41,287 nucleotides of DNA, from positions 20,652-61,938 of the forward strand of contig QZLH01000234.1 in the NCBI GenBank assembly GCA_003833135.1, in the 5' to 3' direction. Of this stretch, positions 11,160 to 21,010 are shown one piece after another. Each line of letters begins with the position of its first letter. Within the stretch, counting starts at the first letter, position 1. Both the position numbers and the translations under genes were made by a program. This stretch comes from Oehlia diaphana (lineage: Eukaryota > Glomeromycota > Glomeromycetes > Glomerales > Glomeraceae). The notes beneath the pieces were generated by a model that worked only from the letters and a program-made list of their open reading frames with translations, searched no databases and was not told the origin of the DNA.

Positions 11160-12160
11160 ATTTTGCAAATATAAACTAACTATATTATATAAAAATTATA
11201 TTAAATAATTTAGCCCGTAAGTTAATAGGTTATCTTATAATTAAATAATAACAGACAATGAAATTAATTATTATCTTAACTCTATGTAACTAAATAATTT
11301 ATTTAATGATTAATAATACTATAGTTAGTAAGTTATCAATTATTTAAATTTTTAGTTTTTTACTTTGCTTATTTTACATAATATTCAAATAACCAAATTC
11401 TTTGTTTAAATAACTAATTAATTATATTACAGCTGGTATGTTATAATATAATGGTGTAGTTAGCAGAAAATAATTAGCCGCAACGTGATCGGACCTTTCA
11501 GGCGTGGATCGTAATGGAATTCCAGGGGATTTTCTGCGATTAAACCGGGTCCGGATGATCGGCAACCAGGAATTCGGCTCCGTTTTTCGACTAACTACAC
11601 CAATATATTTATATAAAACTAATACTTAAATTAATACTATAATTATTTATTAATATTTTAATATAATTTAACTAATTACATTCTTAATTTAAATAAATAG
11701 ATTGTAAGTAATATATTTAATTTATAGCGAATACCTTTCTATTATATTTATATTTATTAACTAATTAAAAATTAATAATAATTCAGGGTGTAAGTTATAT
11801 GATATCTATACTTCTACTGTTATACAACTTAAGCTAACTACATTCTTTATTTAAAAAATTATTTTGTAATTTCTTTTAGATGGCATGTCATAAGTTATTT
11901 ATTTAATACTATTATTACTTATTGTTATAATATTTACATATAATTTAAACTAACTAAATTCTTTATTTAAAAAATTATTTAAATAATATAGAGAGTAAGT
12001 TATTTATTTTTTAATTTTATTATTACTTATTGTCATAAAATTTACATATAATTTAAACTAACTAAATTCTTTATTTAATAGATCGTAAGTTATAAGTTAC
12101 TTATTTTTTTAATTCTATTATTACTTATTGTTATAATATTTACATATAACTTATACTCAA
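11160..12160. repeat. Degenerate AT-rich tandem array, unit about 108-115 bp
   Basis: The motif CTAACTAAATTCTTTATTTAA recurs with ATTATTACTTATTGT and TTACATATAATTTAAA at about 11838, 11953 and 12060 (spacings about 115 and 108). More diverged units reach back to about 11160. The GC-rich foldback at 11453-11601 is inserted within it. Confidence 0.6.
11453..11601. mobile_element. GC-rich 149-bp foldback MITE
   Basis: Perfect 11-bp terminal inverted repeats (GGTGTAGTTAG and CTAACTACACC) enclose a core of about 50 percent GC in DNA of roughly 15-20 percent GC. Flanks are AATATAAT (11445-11452) and AATATATT (11602-11609), an 8-bp duplication with one mismatch, as hAT insertions make. Internal complementary pieces (GCAGAAAAT with ATTTTCTGC; GGAATTCC with GGAATTCGG) predict a compact fold. 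A structured non-coding RNA is the alternative, but the near-duplication favours a mobile element. Confidence 0.65.
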
Positions 12161-12170
12161 GCCTATCACT

Positions 12171-12386
12171 TTTGACGTCAAACCCGATCCAGAATTAATT
12201 ATCAAATCCGTCTTAGAGCACTTCCCATACTTGAAATTCCAAAATAGTTTTACCATGTCCTATTTGTGATGGAAAACATGGAAATTATGGATTACATGGC
12301 GAATACAGTAGTATAAAAATGAAACGGAATATTGTCTTACTTGCTTCACTTCAAGCAATAAATTCAAATTTGCGATCGTAGCATAG
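12171..12386 (+). pseudogene. Short decayed coding fragment with zinc-ribbon-like cysteines
   Basis: The plus frame reads FDVKPDPELIIKSVLEHFPY, then after a shift LPCPICDGKHGNYGLHGEY, then after another shift a CLTC-containing end. The CPIC...CLTC spacing suggests a zinc-binding domain. At least two one-base shifts are needed, and neither start nor splice borders are clear. I cannot name the family with confidence. Confidence 0.45.
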
Positions 12387-12752
12387 GCTTAGGCCGGTCA
12401 TGTGAGACTGATCACCTGAAAAAAAAATGCGCAGTATGATATCGGGGCATTATAAAACTAGAACAGGCATATATAAAGTATAGAATTCGTAATTCTGTGA
12501 TGTAATATAGATGTAAATATAACGTCATTCTACATGTGATTTGCACTTAAGCTTGATTATTAAGCATGTTAAATTGCTATTCTGTTGCATGATTGCACGA
12601 TTTATGGCAACAACTGTAATAAAGTATATATATTTAGTAACTAGTCTGTCCGTCAGTTTTGTCAGTTTTGAGACTTTGAGCATACATAATATTTACTATT
12701 TCTATTTCTATTTATAAAGTTCGTTCAGCTGGTTAAATAATTTAAAAGAGCT

Positions 12753-13838
12753 ATGGCAGAGGGAACTGATTGCGGAATTTGTGGTGCCTTTCAGGTAAGG
12801 AGAGAAAAGGCAGGGGAAAAAAGCTTTTAAAAACAAATTCAAAAATCATATTTTATATAGAACGAGGGGGGAATTGACACCTTGCGGTCCTACAGGAAAA
12901 ACAGTATACCTAGACAAGTTCCAACTGATACTAATTATTACATTTTACGATGCTTGGAGTCTCCTTTGGAGTTACGCACATCGGTCCTCAAAGAAGATGA
13001 CAGTAGAAGAGCAAATCAGATACCTACACAAGAGTCAGGAACATTTAGCAAAGAGTATAACAATAATACTGTCAGATCTAAAATTATGTCCGGCAACAGC
13101 AAACCTCACATACTCAGATCAAGTATCGAAACGGAAAGGCAAAGATGTTAAATTCATGATGGGTTCATCGATTCGTTGCCATCCAATAGTGAGAATGAAG
13201 GTAGTAAATACAAGGATGGAGAAAATGCAGATATTACGTTGGGCAAAGAACTTGAAGGATGTCCTAACACCGAAACAATTGAAAAATTGCAGGCATCCTT
13301 TGGGAAACTGTTCAGAATTGGTTCCTTGGGAAGCGATGGTTGGAAAACGATTGTCCCTCAGAAAATGTGTCATCTTGTACATGCGGACTATCACTTTACC
13401 AGTAGAGGATCAACTATCAAAAACTCTACAATTATGTCTCAAATGCAATTATGTGAAGGAAAAAGTGAAAGAACGTCACGTTGCAATGATTCTCTTATCT
13501 TAGTTGATGCATTCAAAGATAATTCTCATATTGCAACCTTGGTTGATTATGAAATTCTTGAAAGTAATCTGAAAAAACTAACTTATCATATAAGGTGTGT
13601 TGCTGATTTTGGTTTTGATCACATAATTATTATTGGGAAGACCAATTATGGAATGATCTTTTTAGACTGTTATAGTCGTGTTTTTTTGTGGGAAAATATG
13701 AGTCAAATGTTATGGCCACTTGGTAATTCTCCCGAAGAAGCATCAAAACGCATAGTTAAAGGGGTAGATCAGTTGAGTTGGTTTGAAAATGATGGAACTT
13801 TATATGAGCAGATTACGAAATGGGAAGATTATTATTAA
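12753..13838 (+). pseudogene. Two-exon gene of unknown function with one in-frame stop
   Basis: Exon 1 (12753-12794) encodes MAEGTDCGICGAFQ and ends at CAG/GTAAGG. A 66-nt intron ends in TATATAG, and exon 2 (12861-13838) stays in one frame to its TAA. The only interruption is TAA 13149-13151 at codon 111; the frame then stays open for 229 codons to the natural end. The protein would be about 339 residues. It has a CxxC at residues 7-10, a polar Ser/Glu-rich middle and a more ordered C-terminal third (ADFGFDHIIIIGKTNYGMIF). TATTTATAAAG about 40 nt upstream of the ATG could be a TATA element. A single C-to-T (CAA to TAA) would explain the stop. Whether it is a young pseudogene, a polymorphism or an error cannot be told from the sequence. 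I do not recognise the family. Confidence 0.6.
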
Positions 13839-14669
13839 TTACTTATTTTAGTATTTTAATTTTATGGTTTTCTTAATTTCTTTTCAATTTTTACACAGCA
13901 TAACAAGCGTGTTTAAGATAGTAATATAGCATGTGCGTTATCTAATGTATTTGAATAATAATAAAAAAATCAATTTGCAATAACTACATTCCTGCAAAAC
14001 ATGATTTCAGATGTTTGACCAAGGCTTTGATTTACCATTAATAACATAGAAACGTTAACATATATTCCAGGCTAAAGCCTATCTATTTCCCAGTGACAGT
14101 ATGCTAATCTTTTAATTCCATTCTAATACAAGGCAATGTTACAATTCAGAGGGATTTCTCTAGGAATCGAATTATTGCAATAGGACATCAAAGATTTCTC
14201 AGCCATTTGAAGATTCTGAAAATGAACGTAATTCAGAATCAGATAATGAATGGAGGGGACTATAGTGTTGATTATCTCATCAGATTCGTTATGAGATCGA
14301 TCATCTGAAATGCACAAAAGACTGCTGAAGAATAGGCTATGCAACACTGTATATATTCTCATTATTTTTTTTGGATTTGTGTTGTGTCATGTCTCTGATT
14401 CACAATATTATCATGATCTGCACGAATATTGTTGGACAATGATCAAAATTTTTTTTATTTAAAAAGGCTGATGATAAGATTTGTACGTCATTCAGAACTA
14501 ATAATGATGGTCAGAACTAATGATGATAGTGTCAGTGTCATAAATAGTGTCATTTTGTTAATAAGTTTTAAAACAATATTCGGGTATTGGTATTTCTCCA
14601 GCAATCATTATTTCACATATGGGATTTGGGATGTGTATGCTAATCTTTCATTATTTTTATTGATTGCCT
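13839..14669. other. Spacer with short coding relics
   Basis: About 14185-14265 on plus reads as an acidic remnant (SKISQPFEDSENERNSESDN). Otherwise there are only short unsupported frames. Confidence 0.35.
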
Positions 14670-14671
14670 CA

Positions 14672-15345
14672 AAGAGTATTTGGTGGATGGTGAGTCGAGT
14701 TGTCCTTTTGATGGTTGTAATAGAAATATCAAAACTTTTCTCTCTCCGAATCTTTTAAAGGGATTGCAAGACCAGAAAGCCCTCACAGACGTAAATAATA
14801 ATGATGAAATGCTTACAGAAGAATCTACAAACCAGAAAAAATGTACTAGGGAAGATAGTAATGAATTATGCAAAGTGTCTTTCAGCTCCACATCTACTTC
14901 TGGTAAAAAAGCAAAGAAGACTAAAAAGGCAGTTAGTCGGGATTAATCCTCCACATTGCAAAGACTGATTAAAGAGTTGACTACTACCGATCCTGAAGAT
15001 TGCAAACTGAACTTGCCTCTTAATTGAACAATGACTAAAATATCTTCCTCAATCTATATAATAAGATTGTTACCGGTGAAGATCAACTAAAAAAGACAAC
15101 ACAAGATATTCTTTGCCATTATTTTGATTTTGGGAAAGCAATAAAGAAAGGTATGATCATTATAGATTGAATCATGAAGATTTGGCGTTCCAATCTCTAG
15201 TTGATGACATTGTGCAGAAACAGCTTCCCAACGTTTCAGAAGAAGCTCTTTGAAAAAGAATTGAAAGAGTCCAAAATGTTTATGGTCTTTTCAGTAGCAT
15301 CAAGGTGGAGATTTCAAATAAGAATCCATATGACTAAATTAGCTG
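14672..15345 (+). pseudogene. Decayed repeat-family gene, unrecognised domain
   Basis: The plus frame opens with EYLVDGESSCPFDGCNRN (a CX4C pair), then a basic Ser/Thr/Lys-rich linker (GKKAKKTKKAV) to a stop at 14944. After frame changes a helical domain follows (pieces CHYFDFGKAIKK, LNHEDLAFQSLVDDIVQKQL and ERVQNVYGLFSSIKVEISN). I recall this helical domain as common in multicopy Rhizophagus hypothetical proteins, but I cannot assign a function. Several stops and shifts make it non-functional. Confidence 0.5.
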
Positions 15346-15347
15346 GC

Positions 15348-15405
15348 TAATCATTCTGAACCACTTAGTGTTATGATAGTGCTAATGGATTAGCCAGAAG
15401 TGCTT
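15348..15405. repeat. Short inverted repeat
   Basis: CTGGCTAATCATT pairs with AATGGATTAGCCAG across a loop of about 30 nt. This could be a foldback remnant. No duplication was found. Confidence 0.45.
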
Positions 15406-15629
15406 AGCATATGTATATTAATGAAAAATAAAATAAACTTTTGCAATCCCTAAATCTGTCCACATCGGATCTAGTATTTTTTTAACATGAATTACAGTTG
15501 CTTTATTTTACAAAAACATGATAAAAATTTGGTCCTCTAATTTTGATTTTTTATTATACAAATGCAAATCTGTAATAAAGCTTAGAATGTAGTGCAATAT
15601 GTTATAAAATAAAATGCTAAAGAAAAAAT

Positions 15630-16335
15630 TTATATAACCCTAGCCCATCTATATAAGAACTTCTGGTTTGCGCCCCAGAAAAATAATATATTTATAAAAT
15701 GCGTGGAATAATGGTTTAGGTAATCAACAACTTTTGGCAAATATCTAACCCATGCTTTTATTAACCTTAGATCAGAAGATATAGACTCAATAGCATACTG
15801 AATCTTATAGAGCATGTCCCCTTCTGTTTTATTAAAACGTTCTACCATTGCAGTACCTCTATAGCTATAGGGTCTTATTACTCAAATCATGACATTGTAC
15901 TCTTACATTAATCGGGAAGTTTCGCCCATAAATTCATAATCACTATCATATTGTAGAAGCTCTGGCCATATTAATAGATTATTTTAATCTCCATATTTTT
16001 TCCTAAATGCTTTGGCAACTTCATGGGCATTTTTTGAAGCCTTATATCAGGAAGTGCAGTCTATTATATTAAGTACCGCTTTATAGGTCTTACCTCTGTA
16101 ATGATTATAGGTAAGAAACATTATATCACATTGATGAACACAATTTGGTCAGGTTATTTTTCCATAACTGACTCTAGGAATATGCTTAGATAAAAACATA
16201 TAGATTTGGTATGATTACTGGTATTTTAACCAATCTTTTACATCTTTTAAGTAAAATCAGTGCCCCTTTTTTTTACATGCATTTCTTAGGGATTTAGTAT
16301 TAGAAATAATATCTAGTCAGGCAATAATATATATC
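15630..16335 (-). pseudogene. Retroviral-type DDE integrase relic (rve core)
   Basis: Almost one frame runs from about 16200 down to the stop at 15630. It contains the pieces SKHIPRVSYGKIT, VHQCDIMFLTYNHYRGKTYK, IDCTS, ELLQYDSDYEFMGETSRLM, YRGTAMVERFNK and WVRYLPKVVDYLNHY. The three catalytic acids remain recognisable: D of CDIM, D of QYDSD and E of MVERF. The usual N-terminal part is visible, more decayed, to about 16335. The frame is cut by five stops: TGA after KIT, TGA after CTS, TAA after YGD, TAA after RLM and TGA before VIRPYSY. Most fit CGA or CAA to TGA or TAA. It faces away from the Gag-like gene starting at 16454, with a shared 5' interval of about 120 bp. I judge it a dead copy of a multicopy integrase. 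Confidence 0.75.
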
Positions 16336-16453
16336 ACGCAATATAAGATTTTTTTCAATTCTTTTAGCCTTATCAGAATCTATCAAAATTTGTGGTTAGC
16401 TCATTCTTAAGGTAGGATTATTATGATGGTACTATAAATTAGGATGAAATACT

Positions 16454-19400
16454 ATGTTTGATCCAGCATATTCACAGCTTTTAGATATAAATAAGAAGCT
16501 TTGTAATGAGCTTCAAAATGAGATTTTTATTAATAAGAGTAACAAGAAAAAAATTTGCTTCCTCATAAAAGAACTTGAGCAATGTTATCAAACTATCTTG
16601 TTATAGGATAATACTATCATAGTCCATGAAAAAGAGATTGAAGAACTTAAATCCCAAATATCTAATCTGCAAAAACAACTTAGAATATTACAGCAAGATA
16701 AAAAATTTAAAGAGATAATCACATCTATTCAAGACAGCCGAATCATAGAGCTTGAGAATAAGGTTAAGCATCTTAAGACAAGAATTCAGATTCTCATAGA
16801 TAAAAAATCTCAATAAATACCTTAGATATGGCAATGACTAATCTTATTGCAAATGTTAATAGAGGACTAGAGTGGATAGAAAATTATATTAGAGGTATTA
16901 GTATGCCTATGCAGAATTCTGCTAATGTTATAAATGGTATTAAAGATTCATTAAATACTATTCAGGTTACTTTGCAAAATATTACAACCAAGTATGATCA
17001 TATCAAAACTTATTACATGATTCAATTTAGTGAGTAGATAATTTTAGGAATCAGTTTACTAATAGTGAAAATTAGAATTTACGGTTACAACATTTATTAG
17101 ATGAATCCTGAGATCAGGTTGAAAGAACTGTAGGAGAAAGAGACAATGCTCAAGGAGAGTAAGTCTTGGATATGTTGGCCTATAATACTGAGAGACAATA
17201 ATCTGTCACTGGATGTTTTTATATCAGGATAAAGATAAGCATGTTCAAGGATTATTGCGAGAAAAATTTGCTAAACAGCTATTGTATCAGTGAGATACTA
17301 ATCGTCTTCAGCAAAATACTTGACAGTTGCATACTAATGCCCAAAACTAGGTAAATAGGATGTTAGTCATTATAGCAAGAAAACAAACCTGCATTGGTAA
17401 ATTGCTACATGAAAAGTTTGTTTTCCAACTAGTGATTAGGCAAAGAGACCAGAATATTTTAAATTTGCAGGAACAAATTTTGGTGCTTCAAAATAATCTG
17501 TTAGAAAATATGGCTGATGCTAGACATTTACCAGTATTAAATTTGATTGCATCTATTCTTGCTAAAAATAAGCTGTATATAAGGTAAGAACCTCCTGTCA
17601 ATTATTTGGATAGGCTTATTCAATCAATCATTCGTATAAGGACATATGGCTGTTCTTGAAAATGCAAATGCTGGGAATTTGATGATGCTATCAAGTGTGA
17701 TATTATAAAGCTCAGATGGAAGGAAAATATTTATCAGTTCCTGCTTAAGACCTATATTACAGAAATACTAATGTTAATACTCCAGCTACTTTACATGCTT
17801 GAATGAGATCAAAATATCAATATGAAACAGTAGGTAGTCAGCAGTCAGCACTCTAGAGATTAACTCAAGAAAAGATTTCTATCCACAGATTCACCAGATA
17901 CTTATAAAAAAAGAATCCAACCTTTATTATTAGGTGTAATAAATGGTGATATTCAAACTGTAGGATTTCTTAAGAATCACTTGTCACGTGATCTTTATAC
18001 ATGGATGTAAGCTGTTGCTTCTGCTGGTATTGATGCATTCTTTACATAACTTAAAGATATGTGGTTAGAGTGTGCTCCAAATTTAAATGGGAGTCAAAAT
18101 TATCAGAGCTATTTTTCAGCTGAGATTGAAAAGTTAAAATCTGAAATAGCATCCCTACAAACCCAGCAAGCTCAACTAATCTAGACACATTCCCAAAATA
18201 ATGATACCTAAAAAAGATGTATATTCGTGCAGTGTGTTTAAGAATGCCATCTGATGTATCAAAAGATCTTATGTCTTTAGATAATTATATTAATGATGAA
18301 TTAATAAAGAGATTGGGTATTGCTAATACCAATTATACTAAGCTTTCCAAAAAATACTCTCAAATAGTTAATGTGGTCCAAAGTTAGCCAAGCATAAATG
18401 TTCTAATTGTGATAAAGCTGGTTACAATTCTCATAAGTGTCACAGAAAAAAGAAAAGTAAGTCCAAAAAGGGTAAAGTAAATCTTACCACTTTGGATTTA
18501 GGTTCAGGTTTGGATACTAAATCTGATATGTTGTCTGATGACTCTTCTGATTCTAGTTCAAGTTCTTCATCTGAATCTGAATTTGAAGCTGATATTAATG
18601 TTAATATTATTAAAACAAAAAAAAGTAAAGAAAGAATCGATCAATCCTCACCCTTTACCATAAAAGAAGAAATCAAAGGGCATTACAGCCAAGTTTCAAG
18701 AGGTAAAAGATATAGAAACAGCTCCTTTGGTCTCAGCTTCTATTTCTAAAAAGAAAAAGCAAAGTTCAAAGTCATTATTACAGGATGACCAATCCCGCTT
18801 GAAAAATATTGTTGAGAAAATTATTGAAAAGGTGCTTAATGAAAAGATTGGCACCATCATAGGCTTTTTTCAATTGCACAATTCTACTTCCAGAATACTG
18901 GTTGATGATAGAGATAACACCACATCAAATACTTCTGAAACTTCAGATTCAAATGGGAAGGACAAAATTCTAAATGAGCTTATAGAAATCAATTTCATTC
19001 AGAAAAAGAATCCTACCACTGATGTTATTACTACTAAGTGTAAAATTAAACATCTGTTCATTTCAGATGCTGTAGTTGATCCCGATGCTAATTTTGCAAT
19101 TATGACTGATAATATAGCCAAACGATTAAAACTAAAAATTGATACAAGTGAAAGGCAAGACCTTAAAGATATTGCTACAGTTTCTATAGAGTCACTTGGT
19201 ACAGCTAGGAATGTATCAGTATATTTTGCTTTCAGATGCACCATATATTCTGATTTTGCAGTAATCAAAAACCATCTTGGGAAGCTGATGCTAATTTTAC
19301 CCAATACTTTACTTGATAAATATAACTATGATTTACTTGCATCAAAGCGAAAATTGAGACTAGAGTGTAATAGTAGGGAATTTTTTATTCCAATTAATAT

Positions 19401-19488
19401 ACATAAGATCAAGAATAAGCTTGAAGTGAATTACGTAAACATTACTCCCAAATGTGATGATCTGGCAGATCTGAACAAAGTTTCTTAA
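16454..19488 (+). pseudogene. Gag-like polyprotein relic: coiled coil, capsid-like, CCHC knuckle, retropepsin
   Basis: The order on plus is: a coiled-coil N-terminus (16454-16816, one TAG inside); a second open piece 16828-17037; a Gag-like core 17360-18200 (DARHLPVLNLIA, later NLNGSQNYQSY) with many stops; a zinc knuckle near 18397-18440 (CSNCDKAGYNSHKC); an acidic Ser-rich stretch 18492-18600; and an aspartic-protease-like domain in the last open frame (18727-19488). The knuckle spacing fits CX2CX4HX4C, but the His position is Tyr. In the protease the catalytic motif reads VVDPDANFAIM, where a G or S after D-x is usual. No reverse transcriptase lies in the window and I found no LTRs. Stops are mostly TAG/TAA where Gln fits. 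This is a non-functional retroelement-type structural gene. Confidence 0.72.
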
Positions 19489-19605
19489 GATTTGCAGGAC
19501 TTAAGTGAGGATAACCCATTTAAAAAAAAAGTGAGTTATGAGAAGAAATGCTTTATAGCACTCTTAATTATAATTCACAAATAACTAAGTTTTATGAAAG
19601 TTTTC

Positions 19606-20730
19606 TTAGAGAATAGGCAAGTTATTTTCAGAATAACGCTTCTTTTTTTCATCTACAATTTTTGTGCTTTTTTTGACCATCTTTTCATATAATACACCGA
19701 TATTGTTTGTATCTTTCTTTGAAACTGGGATTAACTGAATCTCAATAGATGATGCTGGCAAAGCTAACGTGGACTTAGACTTCAACTTATTTCCTCCAGA
19801 CTTTTTTTTCTTGCTATTGGAAATAATGTTACATTCACTGTGATTAGGGTTCTGATCAGTTTTGGTAATTACTGAACTGAACCGATCAGTTTTCAGTTTT
19901 TGGTCGGTAATTACATCAAAAATTACCAACCTAACACTTCAGTAATTTACCGATCAGTTCGGTAATTTCAGTTTTTGGTATTGTTTTATCATTTATCGAA
20001 CCGATTTACTGATCTGACTTCTTATTTTGTGATTGGCAAACTAATAATCTTATTTATTCCATATATATATAGTTTTTTTTAATCTTTTTTTTTAAATAGT
20101 AACACATTTATTATTAATTGATAACAATCATACAATAGATTACAATTTTATATAAATACCTAGCGTATACTAAATCCAAGAATCTCAATCTTATATTTGT
20201 TTATTTGATAGTTATTTTTTACATAGGTTTTGTAATAAATACATCGAGGAGTAGTAATTCGATAAATCAGTATTGGTAATTGGTAATTACCAGCCAGTTT
20301 CAGTTATACAGTTTACCGATATTGAAAATTCGGTAAATTACTGATTACTGATACCAAAATTTGGTTTCGGTTTCAGTATGACTTAAACCAAAACCGAACC
20401 GTACTGATTGGAACCCTAACTGTGATTCTCTAAGGAAATATTTGGAGGACTTAAAGAATCATTCTTAAAGTGAACTGTATCATCATGGTTAGATGGCTTT
20501 GGTAACATATCTGCTAATACATATTCCCCACTCTGTTGCAGATGTTCACAATTGTCCCATATACTGTATTGGAGATGCGATCTTTATTGATATGGTAATT
20601 CCTTACTATCATATACACAGGAACCTTATTTTTAAGGCATTTAATTTTCTCAATTTGCTCAGGTGTTAAAACACTAGCATCTCATCAATAATGAATTTAT
20701 AAAAATCAGCTAGGCATAATTCCTCCAGTA
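19606..20730 (-). pseudogene. HTH-like DNA-binding gene relic, split by a hAT MITE
   Basis: Removing the element at 19845-20418 restores one minus-strand frame across the junction. On the upstream side it reads ADMLPKPSNHDDTVHFKND and then SLSPPNISLEN; on the downstream side SECNIISNSKKKKSGGNKLK and a basic end (VDEKKKRYSENNLPIL) to the stop at 19606. Further upstream a helix-turn-helix-like segment is readable (LTPEQIEKIKCLKNK, VPVYMIVRNYHINKDRIS), with two frame changes between about 20540 and 20690. Such a segment resembles the DNA-binding part of a transposase or integrase-associated protein, but the family is not certain. It lies between the Gag-like gene and the coiled-coil/TM gene and may belong to the same element. 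Confidence 0.55.
19845..20418. mobile_element. hAT-family MITE with perfect 8-bp target duplication
   Basis: The termini are TAGGGTTCTGATCAG at the left and CTGATTGGAACCCTA at the right, inverted repeats with two mismatches. It is flanked on both sides by ACTGTGAT (19837-19844 and 20419-20426). Subterminal GGTAATTAC/GTAATTACC words recur on both arms. It is about 574 bp and non-coding. The TAGGGTTC terminus and 8-bp duplication are typical of hAT elements. Confidence 0.88.
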
Positions 20731-21010
20731 TTTTCTAACAATATTTTAGAACGATAAAATAATATTTATGGTTTTTGAATAATAAAACATAATGAAAACT
20801 GATAAAAAATGATAAAAAATGATGAAAACTGATGTTTTTCAATAAAGAATATTTGATTTTTTATTTTGACAAGAAAAAATAAAAGATACCCTATGGATGA
20901 AATTTAGTTACATGCATTTTTTTTTCCTGCTATATAACCATGCTAGGATTATGTCCAATGTACATACATAAAGGATATAAAAGATAGAGGACATTGGCTG
21001 AGTAGTATAT

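Noticed and set aside
11453..11601. tRNA-like gene, because of GGTGTAG/CTACACC ends
   Set aside because: There is no T-arm consensus or plausible anticodon arm at the right spacing, and flanking duplications point to a mobile element.
12874..13503. Long plus-strand frame of 209 codons
   Set aside because: It is a shadow of the two-exon gene. The other frame has the matching splice borders and a longer continuous extent.
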